DNA from: Paraburkholderia sabiae
GTDB lineage: Bacteria > Pseudomonadota > Gammaproteobacteria > Burkholderiales > Burkholderiaceae
Assembly (NCBI RefSeq): GCF_030412785.1
Contig: NZ_CP125295.1
Coordinates: 1,612,001-1,676,000, forward strand
Direction: 5' to 3'
DNA length: 64,000 nucleotides
The position numbers and the translations under genes are program-made. The notes beneath the pieces were generated by a model, which worked only from the letters and a program-made list of their open reading frames with translations, had not been told where the DNA came from and ran no database searches. Shown here piece by piece: positions 27,454-36,551 of the stretch (positions within the stretch are counted from its first letter, which is position 1; each line of letters opens with the position of its first letter).

Positions 27454-29376
27454 ATGGATATCTACAGCAGTTTCGCGACCCGCTTCGAGAAAACGCGAGA
27501 GGAGGAACTTTCGCTCGAGGAGTATCTCGCGCTCTGCAAAGAAAATCCCGCCGCGTACGCCACCGCTGGCGAACGCATGTTGACGGCAATCGGGGAACCG
27601 GAACAGATCGACACGCGCAACGATCCGCGTACCTCGCGTATCTTCGCGAACAAGGTGATCAAGGTATACCCCGCGTTCCGTGAGTTCTACGGAATGGAGG
27701 ACGTGATCGAGCAGGTGGTGGCCTACTTCAGGCACGCTGCCCAGGGGCTCGAAGAAAAGAAGCAGATTCTCTATCTGTTGGGCCCGGTGGGCGGCGGCAA
27801 GTCGTCGATCGCCGAACGGCTCAAGCAACTGATGGAACGCGTGCCGTTCTATTCGATCAAGGGTTCGCCCGTCAACGAGTCGCCCCTCGGGCTGTTCGAT
27901 TACGACGAGGACGGTCCCATCCTCGAAGAGCAATATGGCATTCCGCGCCGCTACCTGAAGAGCATTTTGAGCCCGTGGGCCGTCAAGCGCCTGCATGAAT
28001 ACAACGGCGATATCCGCAAGTTCCGCGTGGTGCGCCGCTATCCGTCCATCCTCCGGCAGATCGGCATTGCGAAGACCGAGCCTGGCGACGAAAACAATCA
28101 GGATATTTCGTCGCTCGTGGGCAAGGTCGATATCCGCAAGCTCGAACAGTACGCCCAGGACGATGCAGACGCATACAGCTACTCGGGCGGTCTTTGCCTC
28201 GCCAATCAGGGCCTGCTCGAATTCGTCGAAATGTTCAAGGCGCCGATCAAGGTGCTGCACCCGTTGCTGACGGCAACCCAGGAAGGCAACTTCAAGGGCA
28301 CGGAAGGCTTCGGCGCGATTCCGTTCGACGGCATCATCCTCGCGCACTCGAACGAGTCGGAATGGAAGGCGTTCCGCAACAACCGCAACAACGAAGCACT
28401 GCTCGACCGTATCTTCGTCGTGAAGGTGCCGTACTGCCTGCGCTACTCGGAAGAGATGAAGATCTACGAGAAGCTGCTGCGCAATTCGTCGCTGTCGAAC
28501 GCGGTCTGCGCGCCCGGCACGCTGAAGATGATGGCGCAGATGTCGGTGCTCACGCGTTTGCAGGAGCCCGAGAATTCCAGCCTCTTTTCGAAGATGCAGG
28601 TGTACGACGGCGAGAACCTGAAAGACACCGATCCGAAGGCGAAGTCGTATCAGGAGTATCGCGACTTCGCGGGCGTCGACGAGGGCATGACGGGTGTGTC
28701 CACACGCTTCGCGTTCAAGATCCTGTCGCGCGTGTTCAACTTCGACACGACGGAAGTGGCGGCGAACCCGGTGCACCTGATGTACGTGCTCGAACAACAG
28801 ATCGAGCGCGAACAGTTCCCGCCGGAAACCGAGCAGAAATATCTGTCGTTCATCAAGGACGTGCTCGCGTCGCGTTATGCTGAATTCATCGGCAAGGAGA
28901 TTCAGACTGCGTATCTGGAGTCGTATTCCGAGTATGGGCAGAACATTTTCGATCGCTATGTGACGTACGCCGACTTCTGGATTCAGGACCAGGAGTTCCG
29001 CGATCACGACACAGGCGAGAGCTTCGACCGCGCGGCGCTCAACGCCGAACTGGAGAAGATCGAGAAGCCTGCCGGCATCAGCAATCCGAAGGACTTCCGC
29101 AACGAGATCGTGAATTTCGTGCTGCGTGCGCGTGCCGCGAACGGGGGCAAGAATCCCGCGTGGATCAGCTATGAAAAGCTGCGCGTCGTGATCGAAAAGA
29201 AAATGTTCTCGAATACGGAAGAACTTCTGCCCGTCATCTCGTTCAATGCCAAAGGATCGGCGGAGGAGCAGCGCAAGCACGAAGACTTCGTCAACCGGAT
29301 GGTCACCAAGGGCTATACGCCGAAGCAGGTGCGGCTCTTGTGCGACTGGTATCTGCGTGTGCGCAAGTCGTCATGA
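27454..29376 (+). CDS. prkA: PrkA/YeaG serine protein kinase
   Basis: A 640-residue protein with the PrkA AAA domain: Walker A GPVGGGKSS at 110-118 within QILYLLGPVGGGKSSIAERL, then a C-terminal kinase-like PrkA domain ending VRLLCDWYLRVRKSS. Length and sequence match YeaG of enterobacteria. YeaG is an AAA-type protein and reported serine kinase or protease, induced in stress and nutrient limitation. It is the first gene of the conserved prkA-yeaH-spoVR set. A strong GAGGAGG ribosome-binding site precedes the ATG. Confidence 0.92.
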   Translation: MDIYSSFATRFEKTREEELSLEEYLALCKENPAAYATAGERMLTAIGEPEQIDTRNDPRTSRIFANKVIKVYPAFREFYGMEDVIEQVVAYFRHAAQGLEEKKQILYLLGPVGGGKSSIAERLKQLMERVPFYSIKGSPVNESPLGLFDYDEDGPILEEQYGIPRRYLKSILSPWAVKRLHEYNGDIRKFRVVRRYPSILRQIGIAKTEPGDENNQDISSLVGKVDIRKLEQYAQDDADAYSYSGGLCLANQGLLEFVEMFKAPIKVLHPLLTATQEGNFKGTEGFGAIPFDGIILAHSNESEWKAFRNNRNNEALLDRIFVVKVPYCLRYSEEMKIYEKLLRNSSLSNAVCAPGTLKMMAQMSVLTRLQEPENSSLFSKMQVYDGENLKDTDPKAKSYQEYRDFAGVDEGMTGVSTRFAFKILSRVFNFDTTEVAANPVHLMYVLEQQIEREQFPPETEQKYLSFIKDVLASRYAEFIGKEIQTAYLESYSEYGQNIFDRYVTYADFWIQDQEFRDHDTGESFDRAALNAELEKIEKPAGISNPKDFRNEIVNFVLRARAANGGKNPAWISYEKLRVVIEKKMFSNTEELLPVISFNAKGSAEEQRKHEDFVNRMVTKGYTPKQVRLLCDWYLRVRKSS

Positions 29377-29391
29377 CACGCGTAGCGCAAC

Positions 29392-29431
29392 GCCCGCGCC
29401 AACGGGTTCGCTTCACCCGGTACGCGCGGGC
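29392..29431 (+). other. Nested hairpin between prkA and yeaH
   Basis: An outer stem GCCCGCGC / GCGCGGGC (29392-29399 with 29424-29431) encloses CGGGT / ACCCG. There is no T tract. It could tune expression of yeaH relative to prkA. Confidence 0.45.
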
Positions 29432-29517
29432 CTCCTGCGAGGCGCAAGCCGCATGGACATAAGATTGCATGCGCAACTTGCGCCCCGCGTATTCCAAATC
29501 GGAGCGGGAGACCGGAT

Positions 29518-30789
29518 GTGCTTCATCAAATCATCGACCGCAGGCTGGCAGGCAAGAACAAGAGCATTGCAAACCGCGAACGCTTTTTGCGTCGTGTAAA
29601 GGGCTATATTCGGCGCGCAGTATCGGAAGCGGTGCGCGACCGCAGCATCAAGGATATCCAGAACACCCAGAGCATCACGATTCCGCGCAAGGACATTGCG
29701 GAGCCTTCGTTCCGGCATGGTCCGGGCGGCAAGCGCGAAATGGTGCACCCGGGTAACGCCGACTACATTCGCGGCGACAAGATCCCGCGTCCGCAAGGAG
29801 GCGGTGGTAGCGGTGGCGGTGGCAACGCCAGCAACGAGGGCGAAGGGCAGGACGACTTCGTCTTCGAACTCAGCCGCGAAGAATTCATGCAGTACTTCTT
29901 CGACGATCTCGAACTGCCGCGTCTCGTCAAAACCCATCTGCTCGCCGTGCCGACGTGGAAGAGTATCCGCGCGGGCTGGGCTGCCGAAGGCACGCCGAAC
30001 AACATCGACGTGGTGCGTTCGCTGCGCAGCGCATTGGGCCGGCGTATCGCGCTCGGCGCGCCGCTCGTCAACGAACTGCACGAACTCGAACAGCAACTCG
30101 AAGCGATGAAGGCGGACCCCGCCGACCGTCGCGAAGAGATCAAGCTGCTCGAAGAGGAAATCCATCATCTGCGCGGCCGCATCTGGCGCATTCCGTTTAT
30201 CGATCCGTTCGATCTGCGTTACGTGAACCGCGTGAAGCAGCCGCAGCCGTCGAGCCAGGCCGTGATGTTTTGTCTGATGGATGTGTCGGGTTCGATGGAC
30301 GAGCAGCGCAAGGATCTCGCCAAGCGCTTCTTCATCCTGCTGTACCTGTTCCTCAAGCGTAACTACGAGAAGATCGAGGTGGTCTTCATCCGTCACCATA
30401 CGCGCGCCGAAGAAGTCGACGAAGACACGTTCTTCCATTCGACGGAAAGCGGCGGCACGGTGGTGTCGAGCGCGCTGGAACTGATGCAGAAGATACTCGA
30501 CGAACGCTACTCGCCTACTGAATGGAACATTTACGGCGCGCAGGCTTCGGACGGCGACAACTGGACCGACGATTCGCCGAAATGCCGCAAGATCCTCGCA
30601 GATGACATTCTCGAGAAGGTGCGGTATTTTGCGTACATTCAGGTGACGCCCGAAGAGCAGAACCTGTGGCTGGAATATGCGCAACTCGCACTGTCGCAGC
30701 CGCATATGGCGATGAAGAAGGTCGAAACGGCTGCGGATATCTATCCGGTGTTCCGCGAGCTGTTCGAAAAGCAGGTGGAAGCCGCATGA
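29518..30789 (+). CDS. yeaH: YeaH/DUF444 family protein
   Basis: A 423-residue protein beginning at a GTG behind GGAGCGGGAG. The DUF444 pattern is clear: N-terminal IIDRRLAGKNKSIANRERFL, a Gly-rich basic linker (about residues 85-105), and a C-terminal von Willebrand A-like fold containing MFCLMDVSGSMDEQRKDLAK, a MIDAS-like DxSxS motif. The function is unknown, but the family is tightly linked to PrkA and SpoVR. Its stop overlaps the SpoVR start by four bases. Confidence 0.9.
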   Translation: MLHQIIDRRLAGKNKSIANRERFLRRVKGYIRRAVSEAVRDRSIKDIQNTQSITIPRKDIAEPSFRHGPGGKREMVHPGNADYIRGDKIPRPQGGGGSGGGGNASNEGEGQDDFVFELSREEFMQYFFDDLELPRLVKTHLLAVPTWKSIRAGWAAEGTPNNIDVVRSLRSALGRRIALGAPLVNELHELEQQLEAMKADPADRREEIKLLEEEIHHLRGRIWRIPFIDPFDLRYVNRVKQPQPSSQAVMFCLMDVSGSMDEQRKDLAKRFFILLYLFLKRNYEKIEVVFIRHHTRAEEVDEDTFFHSTESGGTVVSSALELMQKILDERYSPTEWNIYGAQASDGDNWTDDSPKCRKILADDILEKVRYFAYIQVTPEEQNLWLEYAQLALSQPHMAMKKVETAADIYPVFRELFEKQVEAA

Positions 30790-32522
30790 CGACACGCCAC
30801 CTGCACAACGAGGCGCGCGGCTATCAGCCGGAGCGTCGACAAGGCGTGCCGAAGCAGCGTGAGGCCGGGCATGCCGAGGCGAATACTGCGCACGTGCAGA
30901 ATCCGCGTGCGCCCGATGCCGGAGCAGGCGTAGCGCCTGACGCAGCTGCAGCACGTGGACCCACCGGGGCGCCCACCGAAGGGCAAAGGGAAGTCCGTAT
31001 GAACGTTGCCGATAGAAGGCCGTTGCCGTGTCCGTCCGACTGGACCTTCGAACTGATCGAAGAGTACGACACTCATATTGCGCATGTTGCAGAGCAATAT
31101 GAACTCGATGTCTATCCGATCCAGCTCGAACTCATCAGCGCTGAACAGATGATGGACGCGTACGCGTCCGTCGGCATGCCGGTCAATTACCGGCACTGGT
31201 CGTTCGGCAAACACTTTCTTGCTACCGAAAAGAGTTACCGTCGCGGGCAAATGGGCCTCGCGTACGAGATCGTCATCAACTCCAATCCCTGCATCGCGTA
31301 TCTGATGGAAGAGAACACGATGACGATGCAGGCGCTCGTCATTGCGCATGCGGCCTACGGGCACAACTCGTTCTTCAAGGGGAATTACCTGTTCCGCTTG
31401 TGGACGGATGCGCATGCCATCATCGATTACCTCGTCTACGCGAAGAACTACATCGCGGAGTGCGAAGAGCGCTTCGGGCTCGATCGCGTCGAAGAACTGC
31501 TCGACTCGTGCCACGCGCTGATGAACTACGGCGTGGACCGCTACAAGCGTCCGCAGAAGCTGTCGTTGCAGAAGGAGTTCGCAGCGCGCCGCGAACGCGA
31601 AGCGTATCTGCAGTCGCAGGTCAACGAATTGTGGCGCACGCTGCCAACGCGTCACACGCCGTTGCCCGAAGAAGTGGAAGACCGCTATCCGCCCGAGCCG
31701 CAGGAAAACCTGCTGTATTTCGCGGAGAAAAATGCGCCGCTGCTCGAACCGTGGGAACGCGAAGTCATCCGCATCGTGCGCAAGATCGGCCAGTACTTCT
31801 ATCCGCAGCGGCAAACGCAGGTGATGAACGAAGGCTGGGCGACGTTCTGGCATTACACGCTGCTGAACACGATGTACAACGAGGGCAAGCTCGAAGACGG
31901 CTTCATGATGGAGTTTCTCCATTCGCACAGCAACGTCGTCTATCAGCCGCCCGTGACGAAGCCGTATTACAGCGGCATCAATCCGTATGCGCTCGGCTTC
32001 TCGATGATGAGCGACATCCGCCGCATCTGCGAACACCCGACGGAAGAGGACCGCAAGTGGTTCCCCGAACTCGCGGGCAGTCCGTGGCTGCAGGCGCTGC
32101 ACTACGCGATGCGCAACTTCAAGGACGAGAGCTTCGTTGCGCAGTATCTGTCGCCGCATCTGATCCGTGAAATGCGGCTCTTTTCGGTGCTCGACGACGA
32201 CATGCGCGATGCGCTCGAAGTCTCCGCGATCCACGACGACAGCGGCTATCAATACGTGCGTCAGGCGCTCTCGCGCCAGTACGACATGCATCATCGCGAG
32301 CCGAACATTCAGGTGTATTCGGTGAATACGCGCGGCGACCGCAGTCTCACGCTGCGCCACTTCATGAGCGACAACCGGCATCTGTCGGGCGACAGCGACG
32401 AAGTGCTCAAGCACATGGCGCGCTTGTGGCAATTCGACGTGTATCTGGAAAGTGTCGACGAAAACGGCACGGTCAGGAAGCGTTACGAGTGCCGCTACCA
32501 GGCGCCTGCCGTTCGCGTTTGA
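30786..32522 (+). CDS. SpoVR family protein
   Basis: A 578-residue protein if started at the ATG that overlaps the yeaH stop (ATGA). The conserved SpoVR region starts only after about 75 residues (PCPSDWTFELIEEYDTHI) and includes QLELISAEQMMDAYASVGMP, YLMEENTMTMQALVIAHAAY and QTQVMNEGWATFWHY. Homologues such as YcgB are about 510 residues and lack the basic low-complexity N-terminus. An internal ATG at 30999, preceded by AAAGGGAAG, would give a normal 507-residue protein, so this start is uncertain. SpoVR proteins act in sporulation cortex formation in Bacillus; the role in Gram-negatives is unknown but tied to stress. Confidence 0.88.
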   Translation: MTTRHLHNEARGYQPERRQGVPKQREAGHAEANTAHVQNPRAPDAGAGVAPDAAAARGPTGAPTEGQREVRMNVADRRPLPCPSDWTFELIEEYDTHIAHVAEQYELDVYPIQLELISAEQMMDAYASVGMPVNYRHWSFGKHFLATEKSYRRGQMGLAYEIVINSNPCIAYLMEENTMTMQALVIAHAAYGHNSFFKGNYLFRLWTDAHAIIDYLVYAKNYIAECEERFGLDRVEELLDSCHALMNYGVDRYKRPQKLSLQKEFAARREREAYLQSQVNELWRTLPTRHTPLPEEVEDRYPPEPQENLLYFAEKNAPLLEPWEREVIRIVRKIGQYFYPQRQTQVMNEGWATFWHYTLLNTMYNEGKLEDGFMMEFLHSHSNVVYQPPVTKPYYSGINPYALGFSMMSDIRRICEHPTEEDRKWFPELAGSPWLQALHYAMRNFKDESFVAQYLSPHLIREMRLFSVLDDDMRDALEVSAIHDDSGYQYVRQALSRQYDMHHREPNIQVYSVNTRGDRSLTLRHFMSDNRHLSGDSDEVLKHMARLWQFDVYLESVDENGTVRKRYECRYQAPAVRV

Positions 32523-32542
32523 GTCCCTAACTGATCGTCACC

Positions 32543-32570
32543 AGAGCCAGCCTTCGGGCTGGCTCTTTTC
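32543..32570 (+). terminator. Terminator after spoVR
   Basis: A 10-bp stem AGAGCCAGCC / GGCTGGCTCT with a TTCG tetraloop (32543-32566) is followed by a T-rich tract. It ends the prkA-yeaH-spoVR operon. Confidence 0.92.
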
Positions 32571-32720
32571 TTTTGCGCAGCGTTTCTAGCAAGCGGCGGC
32601 TGAGTGCCCGAAAGGAAGCGCAACCCTACAGATGCCCGCGCACACGCCGTTATCCTGGGATATCCGTTAAGATACCGACGCGCCAAAGCTTACATATAGA
32701 TACAATCTCGCACGCGCGCT

Positions 32721-32758
32721 GCAACCCGGTTGCAACGAGACCGAAACCTGGTTGAAAC
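32721..32758. promoter_or_regulatory. Tandem operator-like repeats upstream of the KgtP-type gene
   Basis: GCAACCCGGTTGCAAC (32721-32736) and GAAACCTGGTTGAAAC (32743-32758) match at 13 of 16 positions and start exactly 22 bases apart, two helical turns. Each contains an AACC-N-GGTT dyad. They end 65 bases before the permease ATG. Confidence 0.6.
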
Positions 32759-32823
32759 CGGGTGGAGCGCAAAACAAAGGCGGCGTTCGACCGCTGAAAC
32801 TTCAAGAAGGGACCGACACCAGC

Positions 32824-34119
32824 ATGACCGATACGACAGTCTTCACGCCCTCCGATACCCGGCGACGCATCTTCGCGATCGTCGGCGCTTCGTCGGGCAA
32901 TCTCGTCGAGTGGTTCGATTTCTACGTCTACTCGTTTTGCGCACTGTACTTCGCGCCCGCGTTCTTCCCGAAGGGCGATACGACCGCGCAGCTGTTGAAT
33001 ACGGCTGGCGTGTTCGCTGCGGGCTTCCTGATGCGCCCGATCGGCGGCTGGTTCTTCGGCCGTCTCGCTGACAAACGCGGCCGGCGCTTCGCGATGATGG
33101 TGTCGGTGTTCATGATGTGCGGCGGCTCGCTGGTGATCGCTGCCTTGCCGACCTATGCACAGATCGGCGCGCTTGCGCCTGCGCTGCTGCTGGTCGCGCG
33201 CCTGTTTCAGGGCCTGTCGGTGGGCGGCGAGTACGGCACCAGCGCAACCTATATGAGTGAGGTTGCGTTGAAGGGCCGTCGCGGTTTCTTCGCGTCGTTC
33301 CAGTACGTGACGCTGATCGGCGGTCAACTCTTTGCGCTGCTCGTGCTCGTGATCCTGCAACAGGTGCTGACGACGGAAGAGCTGAAGGCGTGGGGCTGGC
33401 GCGTTCCGTTCGTGGTCGGCGCACTGGCGGCCCTCGTCGCGCTGTATCTGCGCCGCTCGCTCGACGAAACGACGACGGCCGAAACGCGTCAACGCAAGGA
33501 AGCGGGCACGCTGCGCGGCATGTGGAAGCACAAGGGCGCATTCTTCACGGTGCTCGGCTTCACGGCTGGCGGCTCGCTGATTTTCTACACGTTCACGACG
33601 TACATGCAGAAGTACCTCGTCAACACGGCGGGCATGAACACTAAAACGGCGAGCAACGTGATGACGGCAGCGCTCTTCGTCTACATGATCATGCAGCCCG
33701 TGTTCGGCGCGCTGTCGGATCGCATCGGTCGCCGTCAGTCGATGCTGCTGTTCGGCTTCTTCGCGACGATCGGCACGGTGCCGCTGCTGCACGCATTGAA
33801 GGACGTGACGAGCCCGGTAATGGCCTTCGTGCTGGTCGTGATCGCACTGGCTATCGTCAGCTTCTATACGTCGATCAGCGGCCTCATCAAGGCCGAGATG
33901 TTCCCGCCTGAAGTGCGCGCGCTCGGCGTCGGTCTGTCGTATGCAGTGGCGAACGCGATCTTCGGTGGCTCGGCCGAATACGTCGCGTTGTGGCTCAAGC
34001 AGGCAGGCAGCGAATCGATGTTCTACTGGTACGTGACGGTGCTCTGCGCGATCGCGGGCCTCGTGTCGTTCCGCATGCGCGATCCTTCGAAGGAAGGCTA
34101 CCTGCGTAACGAACCGTGA
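32824..34119 (+). CDS. kgtP: MFS transporter, MHS family (alpha-ketoglutarate permease-like)
   Basis: A 431-residue, 12-TM major facilitator of the metabolite:H+ symporter group. Key motifs are [13 protein letters not shown] in TM1, [18 protein letters not shown] in the loop 2-3 signature, and [20 protein letters not shown] in TM4-5, as in KgtP and shikimate or proline/betaine members. It probably imports a dicarboxylate such as 2-oxoglutarate with protons. It has tandem operator-like repeats upstream and a strong terminator downstream, so it is a single-gene unit. The exact substrate is not proven. Confidence 0.8.
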   Translation: MTDTTVFTPSDTRRRIFAIVGASSGNLVEWFDFYVYSFCALYFAPAFFPKGDTTAQLLNTAGVFAAGFLMRPIGGWFFGRLADKRGRRFAMMVSVFMMCGGSLVIAALPTYAQIGALAPALLLVARLFQGLSVGGEYGTSATYMSEVALKGRRGFFASFQYVTLIGGQLFALLVLVILQQVLTTEELKAWGWRVPFVVGALAALVALYLRRSLDETTTAETRQRKEAGTLRGMWKHKGAFFTVLGFTAGGSLIFYTFTTYMQKYLVNTAGMNTKTASNVMTAALFVYMIMQPVFGALSDRIGRRQSMLLFGFFATIGTVPLLHALKDVTSPVMAFVLVVIALAIVSFYTSISGLIKAEMFPPEVRALGVGLSYAVANAIFGGSAEYVALWLKQAGSESMFYWYVTVLCAIAGLVSFRMRDPSKEGYLRNEP

Positions 34120-34151
34120 TGCTTTGCGCCTGAAGCGCGATCACGATGTGC

Positions 34152-34183
34152 AAAAAGCGGCTCTTGTTAGAGCCGCTTTTTTT
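34152..34183. terminator. Bidirectional terminator
   Basis: A 13-bp perfect stem (34152-34164 with 34169-34181), loop TGTT, with T runs on both strands. It separates the converging permease and glycosyltransferase genes. Confidence 0.92.
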
Positions 34184-34214
34184 ATGTGCCGTTACTCGGA
34201 AAGGTCGGGGAAAG

Positions 34215-35192
34215 TCAGGGAAAGCGCGGTGCCGATGGCGGCAGTCCGCGCGACTTCGTCGGAATGAAGGCGCGCACGATCAGCGACAGATGATAGTAGA
34301 GCCGCACATCGAAGCCGTACGAATACGCGTAGAGATGCTCGAACGCCACGCGCAACGCTGCAAAGGGCGCGTCGTTCTTCGCATACAGCGACACGACGAT
34401 CGGCGCGAGCCTGCGCAACGCGAGCCGGCGCGCAGGTTCAAGCGACGCATCGAGCGTCAGCTTCGACACGAATTCGAATGCCGTGAACGAAGCGGAAGCG
34501 GCCGAGCCGCGCGAGCGGCCCGAAACGGACGCGTCCGTCTTGCGGTAGTACGACACATAACGATGCAGGTAAAACACCTGCGATGCAGCGAGACACAACT
34601 CGGAACCGAACACGTAATCGCAGCACGTCCCGACGTCATCGCGATAGCTGATCCGTTTGACGAGCGCGGCATTCGCCATCCAGCCGTTGTTCGGGAACAT
34701 CTGCACGAGACCCGTGCGCCCTGGCTGCTTCTGCAGACCTTGCGCGGCTGCGTTGCGATGGAAGGCCTCGTTGACGGTCGCACTTTGCGCCGTATCGAAG
34801 TTGCCTTGCGCGTCGACTTCGTACTGATCCGCGAACGCGACTTCGAGTTGCGGATGCTGTTGCCACAGCGCCAGCAAAATTTCGATGCCATCGTGCGTGA
34901 AGTAATCGTCGTCGTGAATCAGCGCGATCTTGTCGCCCGTTGCGCGCGCGAACAGACTCGCGACGTTGCGCGCCTGACCCAGCGACGGCTCGTTCTTCAC
35001 GTAGCGAATACGCGCGTCGTGCGCGTAGCGCGTGGCGATCAGCTGTTGCGTGCGCGTATCGCTCGAATCATCGCCGATCAGTACTTCGATGTTCGTGTGC
35101 GTCTGTGCCAGACACGAATCCAGACATTCGACGAGCAACTCGGGCCGGTTGTATGTCGGGACGCAAATGGAAACCTTGCAGGATGTCGTCAT
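34215..35192 (-). CDS. Family 2 glycosyltransferase
   Basis: A 325-residue GT-A fold glycosyltransferase, beginning VSICVPTYNRPELLVECLDS. The nucleotide-sugar binding region contains IGDDSSDTRT, then LIHDDDYFTHDGIEILLALW with the metal-binding DDD triplet. No membrane segment is evident. The enzyme transfers a sugar to an unknown acceptor, perhaps a surface polysaccharide. No other polysaccharide gene is adjacent. Confidence 0.85.
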   Translation of the reverse strand: MTTSCKVSICVPTYNRPELLVECLDSCLAQTHTNIEVLIGDDSSDTRTQQLIATRYAHDARIRYVKNEPSLGQARNVASLFARATGDKIALIHDDDYFTHDGIEILLALWQQHPQLEVAFADQYEVDAQGNFDTAQSATVNEAFHRNAAAQGLQKQPGRTGLVQMFPNNGWMANAALVKRISYRDDVGTCCDYVFGSELCLAASQVFYLHRYVSYYRKTDASVSGRSRGSAASASFTAFEFVSKLTLDASLEPARRLALRRLAPIVVSLYAKNDAPFAALRVAFEHLYAYSYGFDVRLYYHLSLIVRAFIPTKSRGLPPSAPRFP

Positions 35193-35352
35193 TGTTTTCC
35201 GCTCGCTCCATTGACCAGAAGCAGCGGACTCGTTACGAAATCTTCCGCTGCTCGCCGCAAGGTAGATGAAGGGCGCGGAAAAATAACCAGAAAAAATTCA
35301 GTAAATAATGCTGTTTCCGTGAATTCCGGCTGCAGACTGTGCGGGATTTGCC

Positions 35353-35399
35353 GTGAAAAAAATACGGCGGCGCTGCAAAAAATGCAGGCCGCCGTATTT
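35353..35399 (-). terminator. Terminator after the small hydrophilic protein gene
   Basis: A 12-bp stem AAATACGGCGGC / GCCGCCGTATTT (35360-35371 with 35388-35399) with an inner CTGCA/TGCAG stem is followed on the minus strand by a run of seven T residues (complement of 35355-35361). Confidence 0.85.
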
Positions 35400-35434
35400 C
35401 TTGCTGCGAATGGTCGCGCTCGCGCGCGAATGCA

Positions 35435-35623
35435 TCAACCGACGGAAGGTTCGCCTTCGCCGGTTTTTCTGCCGGGGCGGTCGGCAGGCGACTGCTTGCG
35501 GTGTTCGTCGTCGCGTTCGGGCATCTTGCTCTTTTCGTTGTCGCTGTGAACGGGAGGCTTCGGATGTTCGAGATCGCCGCCGGGGCTGGCCGTGCCGGCC
35601 GTATCCTGCTTCTGGCTGCTCAT
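35435..35623 (-). CDS. Small hydrophilic protein, unknown function
   Basis: A 62-residue, Lys/Asp/Glu/Pro-rich protein (MSSQKQDTAGTASPGGDLEH to GEGEPSVG) with no hydrophobic segment; it is probably disordered. A strong AAGGAG ribosome-binding site is placed correctly for the ATG complement at 35621-35623, and a clear terminator follows. These signals support a real gene despite its size. Stress-related hydrophilic proteins of this type are frequent in Burkholderia relatives, but I recognise no family. Confidence 0.65.
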   Translation of the reverse strand: MSSQKQDTAGTASPGGDLEHPKPPVHSDNEKSKMPERDDEHRKQSPADRPGRKTGEGEPSVG

Positions 35624-35739
35624 GGGATGCTCCTTGGAACAATGTTCGCCTTGATCCAGCAATTGCCGGTCCCGTCGCGCCGTTGATAGACTCGTCGCCA
35701 GGCACCTACATCACAAAACAGCCTGACGGAGACAACCCA

Positions 35740-35970
35740 ATGAGCAAAATCGCGTTCCAGGATTTCGAACGGCAAGTGTTGCAACGTCACATGATCCGCG
35801 GACATGTGTACGAGAATGCCGCGGCGCTCGTCGATCGCGCGAATGCATGGATCGCCGAGCACAAGGTCGACGTGATCAACGTAGAGAGTCTGTCGACCTT
35901 CGGTTCTGGCGACGATACGAGCGTGAGTCACTGGTATTCGGGCATTCGCGTGTGGTATCGGATCGAATAG
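35740..35970 (+). CDS. Small conserved-looking protein, unknown function
   Basis: A 76-residue protein beginning MSKIAFQDFERQVLQRHMI and ending SHWYSGIRVWYRIE. It is soluble and has a helical N-terminal half followed by an apparent beta-rich end. The ATG at 35740 is preceded by a weak purine-rich site. It is divergent from the small hydrophilic protein gene and converges with the gene at 35985. No family recognised. Confidence 0.5.
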   Translation: MSKIAFQDFERQVLQRHMIRGHVYENAAALVDRANAWIAEHKVDVINVESLSTFGSGDDTSVSHWYSGIRVWYRIE

Positions 35971-35984
35971 CGTGCGCGCTGCCT

Positions 35985-36455
35985 TTATTTGCCCTTGCCC
36001 GACACGACCAGTTTCAGTTTGCTCGCGCCGGCGGGCATCGCTGTGATCTGCGTACGCGAGTCGCGCGGGCCGATATAGAAATGCTGCCGCGCGGGCGAAT
36101 TCACGTCGTGCGTCGCGTCGGGCAAACAGGAGGCGATGTCGGCCGCTACCGCCTGCAAGGCCGTCGTGCTCGAACCCGCGCCGCCGCTCGGCGTCCATGA
36201 ACACGTGTAACTGCCTTGCGTCGCGCCGCATTGCGCGTCGCTGCCATAGGGCTGCGCGACGCCTTTGCCGTCGTCGGGCGTGAGCTGAGAAAAGCCCGTA
36301 GGCGCCGCAGCGACGATGCGCTTGAGTGCGGCGCAGGGGTTCGGGGCATCGTCGGCGCTGGCTGTGAGCGGTGTCAGCGTAGCTGCTGCGAGCGCGGCGA
36401 GCGGGACGATTCCGCGTAACGAGTGAATGAAGTGGGCGCGCTGGATCCGTTGCAT
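35985..36455 (-). CDS. Putative exported protein, unknown function
   Basis: A 156-residue protein with a signal peptide (hydrophobic core VPLAALAAATLTPL, cleavage near TASADD). The mature part has four cysteines suited to disulfides (NPCAAL, AQCGAT, YTCSW, ASCLPD) and a C-terminal basic beta-rich end. The second ATG (36453-36455) has AAGGAG at the right spacing and is used; a first ATG two codons earlier abuts that site. It is probably periplasmic. No catalytic motif seen. Confidence 0.6.
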   Translation of the reverse strand: MQRIQRAHFIHSLRGIVPLAALAAATLTPLTASADDAPNPCAALKRIVAAAPTGFSQLTPDDGKGVAQPYGSDAQCGATQGSYTCSWTPSGGAGSSTTALQAVAADIASCLPDATHDVNSPARQHFYIGPRDSRTQITAMPAGASKLKLVVSGKGK

Positions 36456-36551
36456 GTGCATCTCCTTGGCCTGGATGGCGGCGCAGCGTTCGTGCGCCGC
36501 CGATCTGCCGAGCCAGTGTGCAATGAACGCGCCTGATCCTGTTTCAGCGGC

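Noticed and set aside
27112..29280. 722-codon open frame antisense to prkA
   Set aside because: It is a shadow of the highly biased prkA gene. Its product is arginine- and histidine-rich with no family resemblance, and it has no ribosome-binding site.
29413..32432. Long antisense frames opposite yeaH and spoVR
   Set aside because: They are mirror images of GC-rich codon bias in those genes, which have clear family matches.
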